NCBI GenBank assembly: GCA_947685225.1
Contig: CANTUV010000003.1
Span: forward strand, 9,556,001-9,620,000
DNA: 64,000 nucleotides
Direction of reading: 5' to 3'
Source of the DNA: Garcia nutans
Lineage: Eukaryota; Streptophyta; Magnoliopsida; Malpighiales; Euphorbiaceae
Every line of letters begins with the position of its first letter. Within the stretch, counting starts at the first letter, position 1. A program made the translations under genes and the position numbers. This document shows, piece by piece, positions 45,288-55,128 of this stretch. A model generated the notes under the pieces. The model saw only the letters and a program-made list of their open reading frames with translations, ran no database searches and had not been told where the DNA came from.

Positions 45288-47335
45288 TGTGAACGGGAAT
45301 TTTTGCACCCACTCCCGGCGGAATGGTTCTTATGACTTTGGCACTATTTAGGCTCGGGACCTTAGAGAACACGGGCCTAAGCCAGAAGAAAATGGAGTCA
45401 CCACCTAGACGGGCCGCGAAAAAGAATGGCGTGGATGACTCGATTCCTAAAGAATCCCCAACCCCCTAATGGGTTTGAAAAGTTGGGTACGTATGGGGAA
45501 GGTGAGAAATGGTCCAGCACTCCCACAATGCCCAGTTCATTGAAACCAGCCTCCTTTGCAAGTCTTAATATTATAAAATTCTTAAATATAACAATATTAT
45601 CTATACAACATGCAACAATTAAAATAAAGCATCATTATATTAAAATCAAAGCAATGTCCAAACAAAACAAATAAATGGACACCCATCCTAAGATGAAAGC
45701 ATGTCTTTACATAGTCCATGTCTAAAACTAAATAGAACACCCACCGAAAGGTGGAAATGTGTCCTTTACATTAATTCCAAAATATAAAATAAATTAAATT
45801 ACATAAAGTTTAAATAATGAGGTACCCACAAAGTGGAAACATACATCTTACATTAGTACCAAAATAAATCAATAATGATAACAAAGGAAACATTCATCCA
45901 TAAATTAAATAAATCCATCACAGATCAAATAAGTCATCCATGAGAACATATAACAATTCCAATAAATAACTAAAACCAAAGTTTATATCATTAATGAGTT
46001 GAAAGTAGACAATGAGGACACGGTCTATAATTTTAAGAGATTGGAATTAATTAGGATTTAAGATTTTTTAGATTTGGCAACTAAAATTAGGGTTTGAGGT
46101 TTTTTTAGGTTTACTAGATGGGGGTTTGAAAAATGAGGTTTTGGCATTTTGAGAATAAATTAGGGTTTTCTCGGATTAGGGCTTTGGGTGTTTTTGGCAG
46201 AAAAATTTGGATTAGGGTTTTGGTGGCCTTAGGTAGAATAGTTTGGATTAGGGTTACTGGGTGACAAGCTTTAAAATAAATTAAGGTTTTGATTTATCAT
46301 TTTAGAAGAAACATTGATTCTGGAAATAAATTAAGATTTTAGAAAACAATTAGGATTTTGAAACTTTAATGGCATAATTTAGGGTTTAAAGTTTTTGGAA
46401 AAATATTTTAGGGTTTTAAAGTTTTGGAAACAAAATAATGATTTAGGGTTTTGATAATTTAATCAATGACTTAGGCTACTGGATGATTTTAAGTTTTTAG
46501 TTTTTATAAAAAATGCAAGTGGAGTTTTGAAAACCAATAATTAATGTATTAACTAAAGTAAACATTTAAAGCTATTAACACAAAGATCAAGTTACTACAT
46601 ATTCTTATTAATAAAAGAAAACAAAGCTACTGTGAACATATAATTTATGATTAAAGATCAAACCTACGTAGTTGGTTTCACCAAAAAATTAATTTCTGGA
46701 TGAACAATAACAAAGGCAATGTTGCTGCCTTTGATGGATTGATGATTGATGAATGTTTACTTGCTGCTAATTCCTCTTTTGCCGTCTTTTGCTTTTCTGT
46801 TTAATCCTCTTAATGTTAATTGCAGAAATCTAGGGTTTTCTCCATTTTTTCCTCTAGGATTTTCTCATCCCCCCCTTTTCTCCTCCCCCTTGTTCTTGTG
46901 TTTTAATGTGGTATTTATAGGAAAAATAAAGTCCTAATCCTATTTTAATAAGGAAATACTATCTATTTAGGAAAAACTTCAAAACCAGGTAAAACAAGGT
47001 TTGGTAAAAAAATTGGCAGTGCGCGGGCTGTCGTGCCCGCGGGCTGCGCTAGCAAAAATTGCTTTGGGCTACAGCACTGCAGGCTAGCTGGGCAAGCCCA
47101 GCTGCGGCGAATTTGGCAGTGTCCAATACGCCGCAGAAATTTTTTGCTGCGAAATGCACTACCGTGAGTTGCTCGCCGATCCGTCCGATTTTTTTATTTT
47201 TTTTATTTTTTTATTTTTTATTAAAAATAACTATTAAATATTATTAGTAATTAAAATATTATTAAAATAAATAAAATATCACAAAAATTATTTTGGACTA
47301 GCGGATTTGAATGGGTAAAAAATTAAAGGTCTACA
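45288..47335 (-). repeat. 3' LTR of gag-only Ogre-like element
   Basis: On the minus strand it starts TGTAGACCTTTAATTTTTTA at 47335 and ends CACTCCCG-side CCCGTTCACA at 45288. TATA box at 46912-46919 (minus), GC-rich cluster at 47010-47185 and AGGGTTT-type motifs at 46080-46460 follow the same order as in the other Ogre-type LTRs. Confidence 0.85.
46912..46919 (-). promoter_or_regulatory. TATA box of Ogre-like 3' LTR
   Basis: On the minus strand CCTATAAATACCACATTAAA, the same context as at 9213-9220. Confidence 0.55.
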
Positions 47336-47350
47336 GTTTGCCCCCTGCTT
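47336..47350 (-). promoter_or_regulatory. Polypurine tract of Ogre-like element
   Basis: On the minus strand AGCAGGGGGCAAAC immediately precedes the LTR start TGTAGACC. Confidence 0.8.
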
Positions 47351-47429
47351 GAGCAATCTGAGACTACGACAAAAGAGAGCAAAAAGCAATGGGACTTTTA
47401 ATTTTAGCAAAAATAAACTTAATTTTCTT

Positions 47430-47760
47430 GAGATGGTTTGGGTTTTGGGTTCTAGACCCGGTTCGAGTTCTGGATTCAAAAAAGACTTGGGTTCTAGACC
47501 CGAGTGAAGTTCTGGACTTAAGGATAATTTGGGTTCTAGACCTGAGCTAAGTTCTAGACTTAAGAGGGAATTTAGGTTATAGACCTAAGCTAAGTTCTGG
47601 ACTTAAGAGTAATTTGGGTTCTAGACCCGAGCTAAGTTCTGGACTTAAGGGTAATTTTGGTTCTAGACCCAAGATGGTTTGGGTTCTAGACCCAGTTCGA
47701 GTTATGGACTCAGAAAAGACTTGGGTTCTAGACCTGGGATGGGTTGGATTCTTTACCCGA
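47430..47760 (-). repeat. 3' repeats, GGGTTCTAGACCCGAG type
   Basis: Units of about 41 bp alternate TTGGGTTCTAGACCCGAG and CTAAGTTCTGGACTTAAGxG. On the minus strand they read GTCCAGAACTTAG and GTCTAGAACCCAAA, the same family as the array of Tat copy 1 (18320-19070). Confidence 0.75.
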
Positions 47761-48450
47761 GCTAGATTTTGGGTGCTCGACGTGAAACTAGATTTGGATG
47801 CTCGATCCTAAACTGGATTTGGATACTCGATCCTAAACTGGATTTGGATACTCGATCCTAAACTGGGTTTGGATGCTCGACCCTAAACTGGGTTTGGATA
47901 CTCGATCCTAAACTAGATTTGGATGCTCAATCCTAAATTGGATTTGGATACTCGATCCTAAACTAGATTTAGATACTCGACCCTAAACTGGATTTGGATA
48001 CTCGATCGTAAACTAGATTTGGATACTCGATCCTAAACTAGATTTGGATACTCGATACTAAACTGGATTTGGTACTCAATCCTAAACTGGATTTGGTACT
48101 CAATCCTAAACTGGATTTGGATACTTGATCCTAAACTATATTTGGATGCTCGATCCTAAACTGGGTTTGGATACTCGATCCTAAACTGGATTTGGATACT
48201 CGACCCTAAACTGGATTTGGATACTCAATCTTAAACTAGATTTGGATACTCGATCCAAAACTGGATTTGGATACTCGATCCTCAACTAGATTTGGATACT
48301 CGATCCTAAATTGGATTTGGATGCTCGATCCTAAACTATATTTGGATGCTCGATCCTAAACTGGATTTGGATACTCAATCCTAAATTGGATTTGGATACT
48401 CGATCCTTAACTAGATTTTGATACTCGATCCTAAACTAGATTTGGATTCT
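47761..48450 (-). repeat. 25-bp satellite-like tandem array
   Basis: About 27 units of TGGATTTGGATACTCGATCC plus TAAAC, head to tail, with scattered substitutions and a few 1-2 bp losses (as at 48070-48110). It lies in the 3' untranslated part of the Ogre-like element. Regular, low-divergence monomers suggest recent amplification by slippage or unequal exchange. Confidence 0.92.
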
Positions 48451-50779
48451 GAACCAAAATATTTGAAAGTGAGTTTGAAAATATTTTGTATCCGCATAAA
48501 CTCAAAAATTAAAATGGAGAAACTTTGCCCCCTATGTAGGCTCAAACCAATAATTTTTCTCATGTAGGTTCTGGTTGATGTTTGTATTTTGTCTGGTTCT
48601 TTCCATAAGCATGCATCTCTTCTTTCTTTTGCGAAATGACTAGAGCTTCCCCAAGTAATGGTTCTTCTATGCCCCCCTGATTCAATATCTTCTTTATGAT
48701 TGCTTCATAGAGTGTCTGTTGTTCACTTTGACAAAAAAAATGCAGTGTGATATGATCATGTATGCATGATATGCATGAGTAATACTTACAGTGGTTCCAT
48801 CAACTCATAGACTGAGGTGATCAACTGAAGTGTTCTCGTTGACTCCTTCCAGATGCTTGTTCAGTTCTTGCATTGGAATGATAGAAAGCTTTGCATTTAT
48901 GGCTTTTATCTTCAAGATGTTGAAAACATGAATAATGGAGGCCCCAAACAGCAAAGATACATCCATTTCAAATTATGATTCAGTATGTCAATTGGTAGCT
49001 TCTTCATAGCCTTGCCATTGATCATTTCCTTTGCCCAATGTATCCTTCGAGATTCGATAGTTCAACATACTCCCCTTAACTTGATTTCAATTTTGAATTT
49101 TGATTTTGAAATCAAATATTGGCTTTGCCAAATTACTGTCAATTTACCTCAGGACTTGATTTTTCAAATTAATATATCTAAAACATGACAACCCAAGTTA
49201 CCTTACTAAACTTGAGAATCATTTTTATTTAAACAAGAATTGTTGCACTTCAGATAGGCACATTCACATTACTTGGCCAAAGGTCTCATTGAGTCTGAAT
49301 ATTATCTCTCTCATATGCATGCTTATCCAACTATCTCCACTAATAGACTCTACCTACCAAGAGAGATCAACAGGTCTTTGATAGGCTTGAAATGGAGTCT
49401 ATAAGGGACACGGGTTAAATAAAGGCCATTTGTAAGTTGGAGCCGTTGTGACACTATGGGCAAACCCTCACACTACAAATTTCTTATTTGAACTTTAGGC
49501 AGTTGGGAGCAATCTTGCTATACTCCAAATTCCTTCTATCTTCTTTGCATTAATCTGGATCTTGATTGGAATAGTCTTTGCCCTTGCAAAAAGTTTGGTA
49601 CCCAAATTCTTTTCTTTTCTTTTTCTCCCTTTTTCTTTCCCTTTCTTTTAGCATTTTATCATTTTGTCCTTCTTCCTTGTAGGACTATCAAGAACAGAAC
49701 TTTCAAGAACTGGATGGTCTTTCTCCTTTTTCTCTGATTTTGATCGAATCTTTGTTTGGGTTGGACCAATTCAAGTCAAACTGTCCTTATAAACCAAATG
49801 GAAGCCTTTTGCTTCTTTAGGTAAAAGAGAACTCAGTTGGCTTTTTGAATTACCTTTTTGGGTTTTATTTTTCTTCTCTTTTTTTGTTTTTTCCCCTTTT
49901 TTTGTCCTTTTTTTTTCTTTTCTCTTTTCCTTCCCTTTTTTTCTTTTCTTTTCTTTTCTTTTTCTTCTTTCTTTTTTTTTTTGGTTCTAGCTCTAAAAGA
50001 GTTATCTTGTTTCCACCAACTTGGGTTTCCAATAATAGATGAGTGGAGTGACATAAATCTTCTTTAACAGGGATAAATCATTTATTACTCTAATGTTGTC
50101 TTGATAGATTGGAGATACTAGGTGAACTTCAACTACCCTTATGTTCTTGATAACATCAACTATCCTTACAGTCTTGGCTATGCATTTCTTTCTTTGATCT
50201 TCTTGCCTCTTCACCTTAGTGATCATAAGACTTGTCAAAAGTATCACAATAGCTCAGGGTAGGTTGTTGGGGTTTGTAAGCCAATGAAAAGAAAGCTAAA
50301 ATTTTATGAAGGCTCAAAGGGACAACTAGGGATTGATATTTAATTGGGTGGATACTAGTTGTTGGCTAACCAAACAATGCCTAGATCATTTCTCCCTTAA
50401 ATAAGCAGAGTTCAATTTCACCTCAAAAGTTTGTCAAAGCATGTTCTAAGACTAACTAGGACCTAGACAAAGGTCTTTATGCAGGAGCCCTCTCTAAGTA
50501 AGCATACACAACTCAATGCTATAGAGTAATTACCTCACCTATTAAAGTTATTCGAATCATGATGCATAGATATGCAGATATGCTAATTTATAAAAATCAA
50601 GCTAGATTCATCATCAGTTGAGCACCAAAATGAGCAAAGACCAACAAAAATTTTAATGAAAGTAATTTATTCAAATAACTTTAAATTTGAAATACACGAT
50701 TATTCCATAAAACACCAAATAAAGAAAATAAGAAAAATAAACAAGCCTAGGGAAGTTTGTTGAGTTAAGCTTCTTCTCC
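48451..50779 (-). other. Non-coding middle of the gag-only element
   Basis: No gene recognised on either strand. It contains two pyrimidine-rich tracts (49600-49665 and 49855-49985), purine-rich in the sense of the element. Open frames there encode only Lys/Glu or Phe/Leu runs. In an autonomous Ogre this position holds protease, reverse transcriptase and integrase; none of their motifs is present. Confidence 0.45.
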
Positions 50780-52155
50780 TTTTACATCTTCATTATTCCC
50801 ATCTTGAAAGGAGGATAAGACAAGATCTTCCTCCAATCCTCCTCCTACCATGAAAGTTGCTGGTGGTGGCACTCTGTTGAACCTAGGCAGAGGATTACTT
50901 TTAGTATTAGTATTATCTAGCTAGGGTAGCTTACCACTGTCAATCAAATCTTGGATCTCATGCCTTAGATGAGCACATTTATCCATCTCATGCCCTTGCA
51001 TTTGATGAAATTGACAGAAGGCCTCGGTATTGAAGTTTGGTGGCAGGGGATTATGTAGTAGTCGAGGAGCCAACAGTTGTAATAACCCTTTCTTTTGCAG
51101 CTTGCTAAAAACCCAAGAGAGTGGTTTCTCCAATTCTTAGAATTGTCTTTTATTTCCTTGACCAGTCGCATTAACATCAACTTCTTTTTGTGTGCTTTGA
51201 TTGTTAGGCTGATAATTCGCTTTCTCATTCCTTCTTGCCAAAAAGTGGTTCTTCTCCCTTTCCCACTCTTCAATTTGTAGACCAGCTTGGAGAAGATCTT
51301 TGAAGTCCCTTATAAGGGTGTGAGATAGCCTTTCACGGAGGTTGGGCAGGATGCCTCTGACTATCATTCTGATATGATCTAATTCATCAGGCCTCTTCTT
51401 GAGTAATGTAGCCTTATTTCTCCATTTTTTAAATAGTCCACAAAATTCTCATTTGGTCTTTGCCTAATGGTTTCCACCTCCATCAAGGTTACTTCCAGCT
51501 CGACATTATACCCATATTGCTGAATGAAAGCCTTGTACAACATGTCCCAATCTTTTTGAGTACTTTCCTCTAAGCTGTTGAATCAATTTTGGACAACAGG
51601 GTCCAATAAGAGCATAAAATACCTCAGAGTTTGAGCTTTAGTAGCTCGGGCAGACTGTATAGCAGTGATGTACTGCTTCACATAGAGATGAGGATTTCTA
51701 GTACCATTGTACCTAGCAAAAGAAGGCATCTTGAACTTATAAGGGACCTCCTCATCTCGCTCAAATAGTTTATCGATCTTAGACATCTCTTTGGTTTTTA
51801 GCTTCTTTTCAAAATTCTTTTCTAAATCAGTAATCATCTTTTCAACATCAGACGTCTCGGTCTTTTCAACAATTATCTTTTCAACAACCTTTGGCTCCTT
51901 CTTTTTATCTTGAGGATCTTAGAAGAATTGAGCCCAATCATCATTATCATCAACGGCCACCTTGTCATCATCAAAAGCCACTTCACCAACTTTAGCCTTC
52001 CCCTTATCTTTCTTGGTGCTTGCAGATGCTTCGGCATTGTTCCCAAACATTGTAGTCATTTGATTCTTCATGATCTCAGCTAGGGCCCCCTTTAGTTCTT
52101 CCATTTTATCATTGAGGGCGTCGTCCACCATTCTTTGAATTTGTTCAGGCTCCAT
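50780..52155 (-). pseudogene. gag: Ogre/Tat-type gag, broken
   Basis: Four consecutive minus-strand pieces follow the order of a Tat gag. They are MEPEQIQRMVDDALNDKMEE with an acidic linker (51919-52155), a piece with FKMPSFARYNGTRNPHLYVK (51583-51837), the capsid-like core with LPNLRERL (around 51137-51580), and AFCQFHQMQGHEMDKCAHLR followed by IQDLIDSGKL (50921-51133). The last is the short Cys/His motif (C..H....H....C) typical of Ogre gag. A proline-rich tail runs to about 50780. Stops and frame changes separate the pieces. Confidence 0.8.
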
Positions 52156-52689
52156 TGCTTTTGGTGAAAAAGTGATTGAGTCGCTGCTAGATTCTACATC
52201 TTTGGCGCAGGTCGGATTATCATTAGCTTTTGAACTATCGTAATCCAGGACTGTGAGCTAGAAGGAATCAATGATATGAGATGCAAATGTATGTATGTAT
52301 GCATGTATGTGCAAATAAACAAAAATAGGATGTTCCTTCCAACCTTATAACTTCCACACACAAATGACGAGTCTCTTTTCCTGGGTATATGTTTAACCAA
52401 ATACCAACATAAGGTATCTTGTTTTCAAATATTTCCCTCAGATGTTTCAACCAATAATTATATTTTCAAAATGGAAATCAGTTCATGATAATTCCCATTA
52501 ATTAAGCTCTAATCCATTCAACCAACTAAAGTAGCTTTTATGCTATATTGGATTAAAACTAAATTAAGAGGTTTATTATAAATAGATTTCTCACTTGAAA
52601 AGGTAACTAATGATTCATGCCAAAAACAAGCCCATGATTAATTATTCTTAGTATAAACTAGGCTCACAATTGATTTTTTGTATTTCATA
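52156..52689 (-). other. Leader of the gag-only Ogre-like element
   Basis: Positions about 52440-52685 are the reverse complement, with few changes, of 63765-64000, the leader of the Ogre element at the right end of the window. The 5' half of the leader and the primer site are missing. Confidence 0.75.
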
Positions 52690-52816
52690 TTTATTTGTTT
52701 ATTGAAAATAACTATTAAATATTATTAGTAATTAAAATATTATTAAAATAAATAAAATACCACAAAAATTATTTTAGACTATCGAATTTGAATGGGTAAA
52801 AAATTAAGGGTCTACA
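52690..52816 (-). repeat. 5' LTR stub of the gag-only element
   Basis: About 127 bp match the end of the LTR at 47210-47335 (AAATAACTATTAAATATTAT and GAATGGGTAAAAAATTAA). On the minus strand this is only the first part of the LTR; the junction goes directly to the leader, so about 1.9 kb of LTR plus about 0.6 kb of leader were deleted, judging from the element at 61055. Confidence 0.8.
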
Positions 52817-52821
52817 AGTAG

Positions 52822-55083
52822 TCTTCATTGATGACATCTTGGTGTATTCACGTAATGAGGAGGATCATGATAGGCATTTGCGGATTGTATTGCAGACTTT
52901 GAGAGAGAAGCAGCTGTATGCTAAGCTGTCTAAGTGTGAGTTCTGGCTCAATCAGGTAGCTTTTCTTGGTCATATGGCTTCGCAGAGGGTATTACAGTTG
53001 ATCCAAGTAAAGTTGAGGCTATCTTGAATTGGAGTCAATCGAAGACTGTGATAGAGGTTAGAAGTTTTCTGGGATTGGCAAGCTATTATCATCAATTTGT
53101 GAAGGGTTTTTCTATAATAGCTACACCACTCACCAGATTACTTCGGAAAGGAGTTAGATTTCTGTGGACAGATCGGTGTTAGGTGAGTTCTGAGCAGCCG
53201 AGGGAGATGTTGACTCAGGCTCCTATCCTTACCCTGCCTATGGAAGGTAAACCATATGTGATATACAATGCTTCACATAGTGGTTTAGGTTATGTTTTGA
53301 TGTAGGAGGGTAGAATCATTGCTTATGCCTCTCGACAGTTGAAACTACATGAGCTGAATTACCCGATGCATGATTTGGAATTAGTAGTAATAGTTTTTTC
53401 CTTGAAGATTTGGCGGCATTACTTGTATGGGGAAAAGTGTTTCATTTATACGGATCACAAGAGTTTGAAATACTTAGGTGTTGAGAGAGAGCTGAATCTT
53501 CGGCAGAGATGGTGGTTAGAATTTATTAAAGACTATGACTATTTGTTTAATTATCATCCTGGTAAGGCAAATGTTGTTGCTGATGCCTTGAGTCGAAATC
53601 TTTGGTAGGTTTAATTACTTATTGGCTCTGGTTACTTGTTGAGTTGATAGCATTGCATGCTAGATTTGAGTCTTCTGATGATGGTGCTTTGATGGCTTAG
53701 TTGTAGTTGAGGCCAGTCTTGTTGGATCATATTAGGGAGGCTCAGTTGGCAGATGAGAGAACTCAGAAATGTGTTGGTTTGTCAGAAGGGGTAGAGTCGA
53801 GACTTTTATATGATGAATGATGGCAGTCTATGGTACAGAGATAGATTGTGTATTCCTAATGATATAGAATTGAAAAGAATGATATTAGAGGAAGCACATC
53901 AGTCACTTTTTACTATGTACCCTCGAAGTACCAAGATATATCAGGATTTGAAGCGACATTATTGGTGGTCAGGTATGAAGAGGGACATAGCAGAGTTTAT
54001 ATCCAGATGTCTCACTTGCCAGAAAGTGAAGGCTAAGCACCAAGTTCCTTCAGGGTTGCTCCAACCTTTATCAGTGCCGGAGTGGAAATGGGAGCGAGTG
54101 ACAATGGATTTTGTCACTGGACTGCCTTTGACCCAGAAGAAGCATGATGCAATCTGGGTGATAGTTGATTGGATGATGAAGATGGCTCATTTTCTTCCAG
54201 TTCAGATGGATTATTCTCTTGAGAGATTGGTTGAGCTGTATATCAACGAGATAGTCAAGTTGCATGGAGTCCCAGTTTCTTTGGTGTTGCTTCGAGATCC
54301 CCGGTTTACTTTGAGGTTTTGGAAGAGTTTACATGATGCTTTAGGTTCTTGATTGCATTTTAGTATTGCATTTTACTTTGAGATTTTACCGAGAATTGGG
54401 ATAAATTTTTGCCACTAATTGAGTTTGCTTATAACAACAACCATCAGTCCAGTATTGGGATGGCTCCTTATGAGGCCTTATATGGTAGGAGATGCAGGGC
54501 ACCTTTGTGTTGGGATGAGGTTGGAGAAGGTAAACTGGTTGGTTTCAATTTGATTAAGGAAACAGAAGAGAAAGTGAAGGTGATTCGGGGTCATTTAAAA
54601 GCAGCTTCAGACCGACAGAAATCCTATTCAGATTTAAAGAGAAGAGACATAGAGTTCAATGTGGGAGATAAAGTGTTTCTGAAGGTGTCTCCATGGAAGA
54701 AATTTTTGAGGTTTGGCTACAAAGGAAAGTTGAGTCCTCATTTCATATGACCATATGAGGTGTTGGAGAGAGTTGGTCCAGTGGCTTATAGACTAGCTTT
54801 GCCGCCTGAGTTGGATTGAATACATAATATTTTCCATGTCTTGATGCTTAGAAGATATAGGTCTAATCCATCTCATACCTTGTCAGTGGAGTCCATTGAG
54901 GATAGTCAAGATCTGACTTATGATTAAGAACCAAAGGCGATTTTGGCACGAGAGGTTACAGAATTGAGGAATAAGAGGGTGCCACTTGTGAAAGTCCTTT
55001 GAAGGAATCATGCCACTGAGGAGGCGACATGGGAGAGTGAGCAGGCAATGCAAAGTCAGTTTTCCCAATTGTTCGAGACTTGA
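52822..55083 (+). pseudogene. gag-pol: Tekay gag-pol, 3' part (reverse transcriptase to chromodomain), broken
   Basis: It resumes with IDDILVYSRNEEDH of the reverse transcriptase and runs through RNase H (IYTDHKSLKYLG at 53449), the integrase zinc finger (RCLTCQKVKAKHQVP), MDFVTGLP, and the region of the second Asp where VLLRDPRF replaces VSDRDPRF. The segment with the catalytic Glu is lost around 54350-54400. It then reads YNNNHQSSIGMAPYEALYG, FNVGDKVFLKVSPWKK and a chromodomain (RVPLVKVL, EATWESEQ). Many stops, for example at 53180, 54352 and 54748. The stop at 55081-55083 corresponds to the end of the intact protein. Confidence 0.9.
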
Positions 55084-55112
55084 GGATAGGTAATTTCGAG
55101 GATGAAATTTGT

Positions 55113-55128
55113 TTTAGGGGGAGAGAAT
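55113..55128 (+). promoter_or_regulatory. Polypurine tract of decayed Tekay element
   Basis: TTTAGGGGGAGAGAAT precedes the 3' LTR and is preceded by TTTCGAGGATGAAATT, as in the intact element. Confidence 0.85.

Larger units (their letters stand above)
45288..52816 (-). mobile_element. Gag-only Ogre-like LTR element
   Basis: On the minus strand: a 5' LTR stub (52690-52816), part of the leader, a broken gag (about 50780-52155), 2.3 kb non-coding, tandem repeats (47430-48450), a polypurine tract and a full 3' LTR (45288-47335). No protease, reverse transcriptase or integrase is visible, so it depended on another element. Flanking 5-mers GGCAG and AGTAG each differ by one transition from GGTAG, which fits an old duplication. 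The 5' LTR and primer site were removed by a deletion. Confidence 0.75.

Noticed and set aside
47761..48450. Possible CRISPR array (short regular repeats)
   Set aside because: Units are contiguous 25-bp monomers without unique spacers, in a plant retrotransposon 3' region.
49833..50067. Lys/Glu-rich and Phe/Ser-rich frames on opposite strands
   Set aside because: Low-complexity polypyrimidine tract. No domain and no conservation.
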